From NCBI RefSeq assembly GCF_000238315.3, contig NZ_CP011925.1, positions 806,001 through 870,000 of the forward strand: a stretch of DNA of 64,000 nt, in the 5' to 3' direction. This document shows, one piece after another, positions 17,354-25,963 of the stretch. Source of the stretch: Pseudoalteromonas piscicida. GTDB lineage: Bacteria; Pseudomonadota; Gammaproteobacteria; Enterobacterales; Alteromonadaceae. The position numbers and the translations under genes were made by a program. The stretch's first letter is position 1. The number at the start of each line of letters is the position of its first letter. The notes below the pieces were generated by a model, which made no database searches, was not told the origin of the DNA, and saw only the letters and a program-made list of their open reading frames with translations.

Positions 17354-19455
17354 TGTCAGTATTTTCTTATGAATTAAACGACCATAAAGTCGCCATCGTC
17401 ACCATCGACGTACCGGGCGAAAAGATGAACACCCTACGTGATACATTTGCTGATGAATTATTAGAGATCATCGCAAAGAGTAAGCAAGACGACGTAACAG
17501 GTATGGTTTTTATCAGTGGTAAAGACGATAACTTTATCGCTGGTGCAGACATTAAAATGCTGGATAGCGCTAAAACCCGCGAAGATGCGTTAGCGATTTC
17601 GGAAATGTGTCATAAAACCTTCTTTAAATTGGCTGATTTACCATTCCCGACCGTTGCCGCGATCCACGGTGTAGCGCTGGGTGGCGGCTTGGAGTTTGCG
17701 CTGGCTTGTGATTACCGTGTGTGTACTGAAGACAGCAAGACGAAACTGGGTCTTCCAGAAGTACAGCTTGGTCTATTGCCAGGTGGTGGCGGTACACAGC
17801 GTCTACCGAAATTAGTTGGTATTCAAAAAGCACTTGAATGGATGCTAACTGGTAAACAAGTTCGACCTAAGCAAGCGAAAAAAGCGGGCCTAGTTGACGA
17901 TTCCGTACCGCACAGTATTTTACTCGACGTAGCGGTGAAGCTTGCTAGAAAAGGTAAGCCTAAGCCTCGCAAACCGAATTTAGACAAAATTAGCCAATTG
18001 CTAGAGTCTAACCCGTTCGGACGCAATATCATTTTCAAAAAAGCGCAAGAAAATGTTGAGAAGAAAACAGGTGGTCACTATCCCGCGCCGCTCGCTATCA
18101 TCAAAGCGGTACGTGCATCTGTAGAGCTAGACAAGCTTAAAGGTTATAAAACCGAAGCCGAGGGTTTTGCTGATTTAGTGATGTCTGAAGTATCGCGCTC
18201 GCTACGTGGGATTTTCTTTGCGACAACGGAAATGAAAAAGGATTTCCAAGGTGAAGATCTTGCTCCTGTGAAGCGTGTTGCAGTGCTAGGTGGTGGCTTA
18301 ATGGGCGCAGGTATTACCCATGTTAGTGCGGTTAAAGCAGGCACTCCGGTACGTATTAAAGATGTTGCGCATCAGGGCATTAGCAACGCATTAAATTACA
18401 GCTATAAGATCCTAACTCAACGCCAAAAGCGTCGTATTATTTCAAAGGCAGAGATGCAGTCAACTTTGAATATGATCACGGGGACAACAGATTACTCTGG
18501 TTTTAAACACACAGACATGGTGATTGAAGCCGTATTTGAAGACTTAGACCTTAAACAGTCGATGGTGGCGGATATTGAACGCGAATGTAGTGAGAGTACG
18601 ATATTTGCAAGTAATACGTCATCATTACCAATCGGCCAAATCGCGGCAAAAGCGACGCGTCCTGAAAACGTAATTGGTTTGCATTATTTCTCACCTGTAG
18701 AAAAAATGCCGCTGGTGGAGATCATTCCGCACGAGACCACCAGTGATGAGGTTATTGCGCGCACTGTGGCTTTTGCTCGTAAGCAAGGGAAAACACCAAT
18801 CGTCGTAAAAGACAAAGCTGGTTTTTACGTAAACCGTATTCTGGCACCTTATGTTAACGAAGCGGTAAATCTTTTGCTTGCTGGTGAGCCGATAGAGAAA
18901 ATCGATCAAGCTTTGGTTGAGTTTGGTTTCCCTGTTGGTCCTCTTGCGCTTCTTGATGAAGTCGGTGTAGACATTGGCTCTAAGATTGCGCCAATTCTAG
19001 AAAAAGAATTAGGTACTCGCTTTAAGGCGCCGGATGCTTTTGCACGTATGATAGATAGCAAACGCCTAGGTCGTAAATCTGGTCGTGGTTTCTATGCCTA
19101 TGAAGGTAAAAAAGGCAAGCAAGTGGACGAGTCAGTTTATGAGTTACTCGGTGTCACGCCTTCTCCTAAGTTGAATAAACAAGAAATTGCGAACCGCTGC
19201 GTTGCACAGATGCTCAATGAGGCTGCGCGCTGTCTTGACGAAGGTATTATTCGTAATGCAAGAGATGGTGATATTGGTGCTATTTTTGGCATTGGTTTCC
19301 CTCCATTCTTGGGCGGTCCATTTAGCTATATGGACAAAAAAGGCGCCAATAAGGTGTGTTCAGAGCTATCAACATACGCTGCTGACAACCCTGTATTTAC
19401 ACCTGCGGAGCCGCTACTTGCAATGGCCGAAGAAGGCAAAGCTTATTACGAGTAA
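17353..19455 (+). CDS. fadJ: Fatty acid oxidation complex alpha subunit FadJ
   Basis: A 700-residue bifunctional enzyme: enoyl-CoA hydratase/isomerase (about 1-190, with IAGADIKMLDSAKT, HGVALGGGLEFALACDYRV and GLPEVQLGLLPGGGGTQRLP), then 3-hydroxyacyl-CoA dehydrogenase with NAD-binding VAVLGGGLMGAGITHVSA (about 309-326) and the catalytic block ENVIGLHYFSPVEKMPLVEI. Two C-terminal dehydrogenase domains follow. Both hydratase Glu positions (E in LEFAL; E in LPEVQLG) are kept. It is coupled to fadI by a one-base overlap. The size matches FadJ rather than FadB because its partner is FadI. Confidence 0.95.
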   Translation: MSVFSYELNDHKVAIVTIDVPGEKMNTLRDTFADELLEIIAKSKQDDVTGMVFISGKDDNFIAGADIKMLDSAKTREDALAISEMCHKTFFKLADLPFPTVAAIHGVALGGGLEFALACDYRVCTEDSKTKLGLPEVQLGLLPGGGGTQRLPKLVGIQKALEWMLTGKQVRPKQAKKAGLVDDSVPHSILLDVAVKLARKGKPKPRKPNLDKISQLLESNPFGRNIIFKKAQENVEKKTGGHYPAPLAIIKAVRASVELDKLKGYKTEAEGFADLVMSEVSRSLRGIFFATTEMKKDFQGEDLAPVKRVAVLGGGLMGAGITHVSAVKAGTPVRIKDVAHQGISNALNYSYKILTQRQKRRIISKAEMQSTLNMITGTTDYSGFKHTDMVIEAVFEDLDLKQSMVADIERECSESTIFASNTSSLPIGQIAAKATRPENVIGLHYFSPVEKMPLVEIIPHETTSDEVIARTVAFARKQGKTPIVVKDKAGFYVNRILAPYVNEAVNLLLAGEPIEKIDQALVEFGFPVGPLALLDEVGVDIGSKIAPILEKELGTRFKAPDAFARMIDSKRLGRKSGRGFYAYEGKKGKQVDESVYELLGVTPSPKLNKQEIANRCVAQMLNEAARCLDEGIIRNARDGDIGAIFGIGFPPFLGGPFSYMDKKGANKVCSELSTYAADNPVFTPAEPLLAMAEEGKAYYE

Positions 19456-19491
19456 CGATGCTTAATACTCGCTTAAAAATATCCTATCTGT

Positions 19492-19518
19492 AAGCCGCTG
19501 TAATGCGGCTTTTTTCTT
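19492..19518 (+). terminator. Rho-independent terminator of fadIJ
   Basis: Stem AAGCCGC / GCGGCTT (19492-19498, 19505-19511) with a 6-base loop, followed by TTTTCTTTC. Confidence 0.9.
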
Positions 19519-19654
19519 TCTCTGGTCTAGACTTAATAGCTGTAATGGTATGTAACTTTTGTATCATCGACATGGATTCTACAGCACCTAGACGGCCTCT
19601 AATTTCTTCTTTTTACTGCACACTAGGATTTGCTGAATTTAGACAGCAGAGTAT

Positions 19655-21187
19655 ATGAATAAACGTATTTTTTTGCAGATCAGTGGCTTAGTTATTTTTA
19701 CTATTTTGGTGAGTGGTGGCCTATTTTATTGGTCCACCTTGTTAAACCACTCCATTTCTTCATTTCATCAGTCATGGCAATCAGAAACTGAAGTTGCAAT
19801 TAAACGTGCTGAACTGCTAGCTGAACTGGAGCGTAGCTTTGGTTATAACGGCTTTATTCATCACTTCAAAAATTATGTACTACGCCAAGACGAGATTTAT
19901 TACGAACAGGCTTTAGCTGATGTTGAAGCGACCAAAGCGACAATCCTAAAATTGCAAAGTACGGCGCTTAGCAGCCAAGAGACAAAGGCATTAGCCGCTA
20001 TTCAACACACCTTTGATGAATATACACAAATGCTTGCGCTTGCTAAATCAAAATTCACATCGAGAAGATTGAGTTCTGAGGTTGTGGATCGCTTAGTGAA
20101 AGTAGATGACACGGACGCAGAAGCTGCATTTAATTATTTGCGTAAGTCGATTGGTGAGAAGTTTGAGCTTGCAAAGCAAAACCAATCGGTAAAGCTTGCT
20201 CAAACCCAAGAGTTGAGTAACACCGGTATATTGTTGCTGCTACCAATAGTCTTGTTGTTTGCTTGCTTAAACATCTTTACGCTCATTTTTGTGGTTAAAC
20301 TTATCAACGAAAAGCGAAAGCTATTCAACTCTACTCCTGATGCCATTTTATATTGTGATAAAGACGGTAGGCTTACAGAGGTCAATAAGGCCTGTACAGA
20401 TTTATTTGGGTATCAGCCTCAAGAGCTATTAGGTATGCAAGTTGAAGACCTCATTCCAGAGCGGTATATAAGTAAACATGTTGTGGACAGAGAGAAGTTC
20501 CAAGGCACGTCTACCATGCGTAGGGTGACGCATGATGGTCTAAAAATTGTAGGGAGGCACCAATCAGGTGTGGAGATCCCAGTGGATATCGCGTTATCTA
20601 CGGTGTCCGTCTCTAAAAATGATGTTTTTATTGCGGTGATCCGAGATTTACGTCAAGAACAAGAATTGAAGAACCGGGCTGAACTGGATTTCTTAACCCA
20701 GGTTATGAATCGCAGAAAGATTGAAGCGCTGTTGAAAGAAGAAGTACAGCGGGCCATACGCTATCATCGAGCGCTTTCGCTACTGGTAATCGATGTTGAT
20801 CATTTTAAACAATTAAATGACACTGCAGGACATCAAGATGGTGATAATGCATTGAAAGAAGTTGGGCAATTCTTAAGAGAGCAGGCACGACCAAGCGACC
20901 ATATTGGACGATGGGGCGGTGATGAATTTGTAATTATCTGCCCCGAGACTAGACCGGATGCCGCGCTTAATTTTGCACAACGGCTGGTGCATGAATTTAC
21001 TCGTTTCACCAGCTTTGGACTGACATTTAGCATTGGCGTCGCGGGGTATGAGCTTATTGGTGAAAGCTTTAATCACAAACGATGTTTTGAAGAAGCTGAT
21101 TTAGCCCTCTATGAGTCGAAAAAGTCAGGTCGAGATCGTGCTTCGCTTTATATCGCGCCACGCAGTTCTCTTGACAAAAAGGCGTAG
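19655..21187 (+). CDS. Membrane-bound PAS-GGDEF diguanylate cyclase
   Basis: A 510-residue signalling protein that should make cyclic di-GMP. It has an N-terminal transmembrane helix (about 7-28), a periplasmic helical sensor region with Glu/Lys-rich heptads, a second helix (about 188-210), a PAS domain (about 222-328, with LFNSTPDAILYCDKDGRLTEVN) and a GGDEF domain (about 345-500). The active-site GGDEF is intact at residues 421-425, and an RxxD inhibitory site (R412-D415) sits at the standard distance, so product feedback is expected. There is no EAL domain. The gene stands alone; epmC follows 76 bp later. Confidence 0.93.
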   Translation: MNKRIFLQISGLVIFTILVSGGLFYWSTLLNHSISSFHQSWQSETEVAIKRAELLAELERSFGYNGFIHHFKNYVLRQDEIYYEQALADVEATKATILKLQSTALSSQETKALAAIQHTFDEYTQMLALAKSKFTSRRLSSEVVDRLVKVDDTDAEAAFNYLRKSIGEKFELAKQNQSVKLAQTQELSNTGILLLLPIVLLFACLNIFTLIFVVKLINEKRKLFNSTPDAILYCDKDGRLTEVNKACTDLFGYQPQELLGMQVEDLIPERYISKHVVDREKFQGTSTMRRVTHDGLKIVGRHQSGVEIPVDIALSTVSVSKNDVFIAVIRDLRQEQELKNRAELDFLTQVMNRRKIEALLKEEVQRAIRYHRALSLLVIDVDHFKQLNDTAGHQDGDNALKEVGQFLREQARPSDHIGRWGGDEFVIICPETRPDAALNFAQRLVHEFTRFTSFGLTFSIGVAGYELIGESFNHKRCFEEADLALYESKKSGRDRASLYIAPRSSLDKKA

Positions 21188-21263
21188 TCTAAAACGAGAT
21201 CTTTTACTTTGGCCGTTAAAAACCTTACAATTTGCGCCCAGTTTAGACTTGTGGCGGATGTTG

Positions 21264-21830
21264 ATGCATAAAATAGAAGACCTCATTGCTGTTTTTAATG
21301 GGTTATTCCTGCACACGCTTAACACGGAGCTGGTAGTGGGCGACGATGAGCCTATCTATCTACCTGCAAATGAATCATACCCTCATCACCGCATTATTTT
21401 TGCTCATGGCTTTTATGCCAGTGCTTTGCATGAAGTTGCACATTGGCTCGTTGCGGGTGAAGCACGTCGGCAACTCGAAGATTACGGCTACTGGTATTGT
21501 CCCGATGGACGAGATAAGGCGCAGCAGCTCGAATTTGAAAAAGTGGAAGTGAAACCACAAGCGATTGAGTGGGTGTTAAGTGTCGCGGCTGGTTTTTCAT
21601 TTAATGTTTCCGTTGATAACCTCAATGGTGAACAAACTTGCCGTTTCAGCTTTCAACAACGAGTGCATCAGCAAGTGCTAGCTTTATTAGAAAGTGGATT
21701 TAATACCAGAACGACTCAACTACTCAACGCATTAAGCAATTTTTATAATACACCTTGGCCGTTACGCCAGCAGCAATTTAACTGGGATATCCCGACAGAG
21801 CTAAGCATGGAGTTTGACGATGCAATTTAA
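21264..21830 (+). CDS. epmC: Elongation factor P hydroxylase EpmC
   Basis: 188 residues from the ATG at 21264, where GGCGG stands 6 bases upstream and the length fits E. coli EpmC (YfcM). The frame is open further upstream but that part overlaps the diguanylate cyclase gene and has no support. Hallmark stretches are DDEPIYLPANESYPHHRIIFAHGFYASALHEVAHW (HExxH-like metal ligands), GYWYCPDGRDKAQQ and VEVKPQAIEWVLSVAAGFSFNVS. The enzyme hydroxylates the beta-lysylated lysine of elongation factor P. An ATG at 21258 is an alternative start. The next gene overlaps its 3' end. Confidence 0.93.
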   Translation: MHKIEDLIAVFNGLFLHTLNTELVVGDDEPIYLPANESYPHHRIIFAHGFYASALHEVAHWLVAGEARRQLEDYGYWYCPDGRDKAQQLEFEKVEVKPQAIEWVLSVAAGFSFNVSVDNLNGEQTCRFSFQQRVHQQVLALLESGFNTRTTQLLNALSNFYNTPWPLRQQQFNWDIPTELSMEFDDAI

Positions 21831-22941
21831 GCTTGGACTTATCATCAATCCTTTAGCTGGGCTTGGTGGGAGCGTTGCACTAAAAGGTAGCGATGGTGCA
21901 GAAACAGCTCAACAAGCATTGGCGTTAGGTGCAGAGCCTCGCGCTAATCAGCGAGCAAAAACGGCTTTAACGCAACTGCTTCCACATCAACAAAACATCG
22001 CAATATTTACCGTTAACGGTGAGATGGGGGAGCGTACGGCAAAAGAGCTAGGTTTTAACACCCAAGTGATTTATCAAACTCAAAGCACGGTAACTCGTCC
22101 TGAAGATACCGAGACCGCAGCGCAAATGATGCAACAGCTCGGTGTCGATTTGATTTTGTTTGCTGGTGGCGATGGCACTGCCCGTAACATTTGCCACGCG
22201 GTGGGTGATTCATGTCCTGTACTTGGGATCCCTGCTGGGTGCAAAATTCATAGCGGCGTATACGCGATAACGCCAAAAGCAGCAGGTAGAGTCGTTGAAC
22301 TTTTGGTTACCGGAGAGCTCGTCTCTATTGGCGAAGCCGATGTGATGGACATTGATGAAGCTGCATTTCGTGAAGGGACTGTACGCGCTAAGCGATTTGG
22401 TGAAATGCAAGTGCCGACCGAGCTGAGATATGTGCAAGCGGTGAAAAATGGTGGCAAAGAAAGCGATGAGCTGGTGTTGGCAGATATCGCCGCCTATGTG
22501 GTTGCCGAAATGGAAGAAGACGAAACCTACATTATGGGATCTGGTTCGACCGTTGCAGCAGTGATGGAAGAGATGGGACTTGATAATACACTTCTTGGTG
22601 TTGATGTGGTAAGGGACCAAGCGCTGATCGCGCAAGATCAAACCGCGCAGCAATTGTTGTCGCTTGCTGATGACAAAACAAAGCTAGTGATCACATTAAT
22701 TGGTGGGCAAGGACACATTTTTGGCCGCGGTAATCAGCAGCTAAGCCCTAACCTCATCAAAAAAATCGGTAAAGATAATATTATCCTTATCGCCACAAAA
22801 TCGAAATTAAAGGCCTTAAATGGTCGTCCTTTAATTGCTGATACCGGTGACGAACAACTTGACGAGTCCTTAGCTGGATTTATTAAAGTGATCACTGGAT
22901 TCAATGACCATGTGATGTACGCCATAGGCCATCAAGAATAA
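21820..22941 (+). CDS. ATP-NAD kinase-like protein (COG3199 type)
   Basis: 373 residues from ATG 21820, with GGAG 7 bases upstream inside epmC; a TTG two codons earlier is less likely. It overlaps epmC by 11 bp. The fold signature is NAD-kinase/diacylglycerol-kinase-like: LGLIINPLAGLGG at the N-terminus, LILFAGGDGTARNICHAVG (GGDGT, about 107-125), GIPAGCKIHSGVYAITPKAA and a late VITLIGGQGHIFGRGNQQLSPNLI. Family members are annotated as polyphosphate/ATP-dependent NAD kinases, but a catalytic role is not proven for most of them. It lies between epmC and yfcL. Confidence 0.82.
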   Translation: MQFKLGLIINPLAGLGGSVALKGSDGAETAQQALALGAEPRANQRAKTALTQLLPHQQNIAIFTVNGEMGERTAKELGFNTQVIYQTQSTVTRPEDTETAAQMMQQLGVDLILFAGGDGTARNICHAVGDSCPVLGIPAGCKIHSGVYAITPKAAGRVVELLVTGELVSIGEADVMDIDEAAFREGTVRAKRFGEMQVPTELRYVQAVKNGGKESDELVLADIAAYVVAEMEEDETYIMGSGSTVAAVMEEMGLDNTLLGVDVVRDQALIAQDQTAQQLLSLADDKTKLVITLIGGQGHIFGRGNQQLSPNLIKKIGKDNIILIATKSKLKALNGRPLIADTGDEQLDESLAGFIKVITGFNDHVMYAIGHQE

Positions 22942-22954
22942 TTTAGGAATAAAT

Positions 22955-23230
22955 ATGTCTTTAGTAGAATATGTAGAGAAAGCGCAGCAGTTTTTTGATG
23001 AGCTTGTTGATAGAGCGAGCGATGATGAACTATTTGCTGGCGGCTATTTACGCGGTCACTTTGACTTAGCGGTAGGCTATGCGCAAGTAGAGGAAGCAGA
23101 TCTTTCGATTGATGAGTTAAATGCCAAAGTTGAGAGCAGCTTGGTAAAAGCATACCGAAATGGAGAGCTAAATGACGATGATAAAGCGCACGTAGTTTCT
23201 ATTTGGGAGCAGGTGCAAAATCTAAAATAA
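22955..23230 (+). CDS. yfcL: YfcL family protein
   Basis: A 91-residue acidic helical protein (MSLVEYVEKAQQFFDELVDRASDDELFAGGYLRGHFDLAVGYAQVEE) that matches the YfcL family. In enterobacteria yfcL and yfcM (epmC) are neighbours, and here they are separated by one gene, which supports both assignments. The function is unknown. It starts 13 bp after the NAD-kinase-like gene, probably in one operon with it. Confidence 0.85.
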   Translation: MSLVEYVEKAQQFFDELVDRASDDELFAGGYLRGHFDLAVGYAQVEEADLSIDELNAKVESSLVKAYRNGELNDDDKAHVVSIWEQVQNLK

Positions 23231-23247
23231 ATGCACCTCGCTCGAGT

Positions 23248-23548
23248 GTAGCAGATGCTAGGGCCTGTTGACCTTTGCTGTTTGATTTTTGTTCTCCTTA
23301 GTGTGTTTTGGTAGCGACGCTCGACTTGCCGCCTAGTAATCTAGGCAAAAGTTGAGCAACAATGAACAAAGCGCACTCAGGTGAACCCAAAGGGCAGCGC
23401 TTGATTAGCATTTCTACTGTGTTATCGCCTGACTCACATAGAATAACTATGCTACGCAGGCTCTGCCTTGTATAAATACCAATCAAACTGCTGCAAAAAC
23501 AAACTTGAAAGATAAACAGGCCCTAGAAGTCTAATTTGCATCTGCTAC
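23248..23548. repeat. 11-bp inverted repeat split by a MITE, probable ancestral terminator
   Basis: GTAGCAGATGC (23248-23258) and GCATCTGCTAC (23538-23548) are perfect reverse complements immediately outside the MITE-like element. Without the element they would form a short-loop hairpin between the convergent yfcL and Nramp genes, the normal place for a terminator. Confidence 0.6.
23258..23526. mobile_element. MITE-like non-coding element, about 269 bp
   Basis: Terminal inverted repeats CTAGGGCCTGTTGACCTTT (left, 23258-23276) and, reverse-complemented, CTAGGGCCTGTTTATCTTT (right, 23508-23526) match at 17 of 19 bases. The interior has no credible gene but contains a nested hairpin around 23319-23357 (GCTCGACTT..AAGTTGAGC enclosing CCTAG..CTAGG). 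This is the only stretch above 300 bp without a gene. The element presumably moves by a transposase encoded elsewhere. Confidence 0.75.
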
Positions 23549-23564
23549 TCAGCCTCTTTTGGCC

Positions 23565-24797
23565 TTACATCAAAAATCGCCAATAGATGAATAACAGTGC
23601 AAAGCCCACTAAATAAACCAGCCCCAGTCCCGTTAAAATCTTGGTGTACATGGGTTGACGGCGATAGATCTCACCTTTCACTAATCCTAAATTCATCCAA
23701 GCAAAGATGGGAGTAGTGACAAACGCTGAGCTCATGGCAAACATCAGCATGCTCTTTAAGTCGGCTTTAAAAAACAGCACTACGGCCATACCAAGCGCTG
23801 CTTGTAGCAATAGAATGAGCGTGTAACTCTTTTTCGTTGTGTTAGGGCGTAACAGCTGAAGCGATTCACTAAGCACTCGGGAGTAGCCGTCTAACACCGT
23901 GATCGTTGTTCCAAACATACATAAAAATGCGACGCCTGCAATTAGCCATCTGGCCCATTCGCCAATCGTATTGGCATACATATCAATGAGCTGCTGTGAG
24001 AACGCAACACCTGCGAGTTCAACAGGCTTATCTTGACCATATTGCATGAGCATACCGAGCAAACAAAAAACGACCGCAAGACCCAGCGTAACAAAATATC
24101 CCACCTTGAAATCCAGTAGGATCTGGCTACTTGTTAGCGGTTGTTTAGCCATCTTCGTTTTTAGCCAAGAGGAATTAATGGCAGAAATCTCGATTGGTGC
24201 AGGCATCCAACCCATTAAAGCAACTAAAAACCCCAGTAGTGCGATGTCGTAGGGGGAAACCGGATCAATGGGGGCTGGATGGGCCGGTCCATTATTAACT
24301 GCAATAGCAAGTGCCATAACCGTGGAAATGGTCAAAATTATCATTACCCATTTGCTAGTCACATCGAGTATTTTGTAATGCCCAACCAATAAGATTGCCA
24401 AGCAGCTAGCCAAAAGTATAAAGCTTAACAATTCAATATTTATTGGAAATGGCAGCGAGTAGCTCAAGAGACTTGCTGTAAGTAATAGCACACCCGCGGT
24501 ATTTACAATGGCTGCGAAAATATTGAGTAGCACAAAAACCTTAAATCCGAAGCGGTAATGTGCATGATAGCCTTCGACGACAGTGTGCTTAGAGTGACTT
24601 GTGTACTCTACTGCATATTTGAAAAAGGGATATTTGAGCAAATTAACGGCAACAATTAGCCAGATCAATTGACCACCAAATAGTGCCCCAGCCTGAGTTG
24701 ACGAAACGAGATGTGAACCACCGATAGCAGCAGTTGCCATTAATATTCCAGGCCCAAAGATGGCAAACTTGCCTTTAAGAGATAGCAGCGCTGGCAA
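23565..24797 (-). CDS. Nramp-related membrane transporter lacking the DPGN motif
   Basis: A 410-residue inner-membrane protein with about 11 hydrophobic segments and the overall Nramp layout (KFAIFGPGILMATAAIGGSHLVSSTQAGALFG in helix 1). Canonical Nramp Mn/Fe transporters carry a metal-binding DPGN in helix 1 and an A/M-P-H motif in helix 6. Here the corresponding places read GGSH (residues 26-29) and GWMPAPIEIS. The ion specificity therefore cannot be assumed to be Mn2+/Fe2+; Mg2+ or another substrate is possible by comparison with other DPGN-less relatives. It is monocistronic. Confidence 0.82.
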   Translation of the reverse strand: MPALLSLKGKFAIFGPGILMATAAIGGSHLVSSTQAGALFGGQLIWLIVAVNLLKYPFFKYAVEYTSHSKHTVVEGYHAHYRFGFKVFVLLNIFAAIVNTAGVLLLTASLLSYSLPFPINIELLSFILLASCLAILLVGHYKILDVTSKWVMIILTISTVMALAIAVNNGPAHPAPIDPVSPYDIALLGFLVALMGWMPAPIEISAINSSWLKTKMAKQPLTSSQILLDFKVGYFVTLGLAVVFCLLGMLMQYGQDKPVELAGVAFSQQLIDMYANTIGEWARWLIAGVAFLCMFGTTITVLDGYSRVLSESLQLLRPNTTKKSYTLILLLQAALGMAVVLFFKADLKSMLMFAMSSAFVTTPIFAWMNLGLVKGEIYRRQPMYTKILTGLGLVYLVGFALLFIYWRFLM

Positions 24798-24913
24798 TGT
24801 AAATTCCTTAAGTCATTGTTATTTTAATTTTGCTGCCAGTCTACGAAGTTTTAAGAATTGCCGCAATACTGTCGTTGAGTCGCATTTCAAAGATGGTGTT
24901 GAGTGTGAGGTAA

Positions 24914-25777
24914 CTAGTCGCTTACTCCATCTTGCTCTAAAAAGTATTCATCTAGGTCTTCTTTGATGTCTTGGTAATCATCTTCATCTAAATTTAAAAC
25001 CTTCAATACATCTGCTTTCATTAAGTGCCAATCAGGCGCGGCAACAAAACGTTTATTGATATGTACAAAATTTTCAGCCATTTTTAGAGCAGCGAAAGCT
25101 AATTTCTGCTCGTCGTCTTTACAGTTTCCCAAAAACTCAGGGTCATGATGGCATAAAATCATCTGACAAATACTTTGTGGCAAATTCCAGGAAGCTGCGA
25201 GGAAGTAGCCGATAATAGCATGATTGGTCTCGTACTTTTCTTCTTCGTGCTCGATTAACAGCTTGTCATAATCTTTGTTAGCGGCAATGAGCGTTTCCAT
25301 ATAATCGGGGTAATTTACCGCCATAGCGGCAATCCCTGCGTCATGAAATAAGCCTAGTAAGTGCAAGTTTTCGATAGGAACACGCGATTTAAGTTTATTA
25401 CCAATCACCATAATGCTATCTGCGATGTCTGAAGCGTTATCCCAAAACCGCTCCAAACTGATACAACATTTACGTTGGCCAAAGGTTTGTTTGAGCAAAA
25501 AGCCGGTCACAAGCTTACTAATAGAGTCTAGACCTAGAAAGACGACAGCCTGTTTTACATCAGTTACCGTTCTTGCCAAACCGTACAGTGGGGAATTGAT
25601 GATTTTTAGCACCGCGGCTGAGGTGCTGACATCATGAGCGATGATAGAAGCGATGTCGTTCAGGTCTGGATCCGGTGCAGCAAGTGCTGCTTGCAACTCG
25701 CTTATCAGCGCGGGCTTCGGTGGTAAATTAAAACCATGTTTGACGTCAGCTAACACTTTGTCGTCTAGATCTATCAT
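24914..25777 (-). CDS. HDOD domain signalling protein
   Basis: A 287-residue cytosolic protein spanning one HDOD domain: FNLPPKPALISELQAALAAPDPDLNDIASIIAHDVSTSAAVLKIINSPLYGLARTVTDVKQAVVFLGLDSISKLV at the N-terminus, then LLGLFHDAGIAAMAVNYPDY. HDOD proteins resemble HD phosphodiesterases but usually lack full catalytic residues. They act as regulatory scaffolds in motility and chemotaxis or c-di-GMP pathways. There is no second output domain. It is divergent from the AbgT transporter with a 186-bp spacer. Confidence 0.88.
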   Translation of the reverse strand: MIDLDDKVLADVKHGFNLPPKPALISELQAALAAPDPDLNDIASIIAHDVSTSAAVLKIINSPLYGLARTVTDVKQAVVFLGLDSISKLVTGFLLKQTFGQRKCCISLERFWDNASDIADSIMVIGNKLKSRVPIENLHLLGLFHDAGIAAMAVNYPDYMETLIAANKDYDKLLIEHEEEKYETNHAIIGYFLAASWNLPQSICQMILCHHDPEFLGNCKDDEQKLAFAALKMAENFVHINKRFVAAPDWHLMKADVLKVLNLDEDDYQDIKEDLDEYFLEQDGVSD

Positions 25778-25963
25778 CTAAAAATCCTTAATTTCAGACA
25801 TATAAAAAGCATAGCGTAAATTCTTTATTGAACACTGACTTGAGACAAAAAAATACCAAGTCGACTACTAATTCGGCAAAGTGTCTCGTCAATAGGCACG
25901 TTTTCTTGCTTAACATGTAAATATTAAGTTATGGTTAAGCAATTTTTTTCTTAGGGCAATGGT

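Noticed and set aside
22210..22653. 147-codon reverse frame within the NAD-kinase-like gene
   Set aside because: It lies wholly opposite a well-supported gene and has no family features.
23298..23486. 62-codon reverse frame inside the MITE-like element
   Set aside because: Overlaps inverted-repeat structure and resembles no protein; treated as chance.
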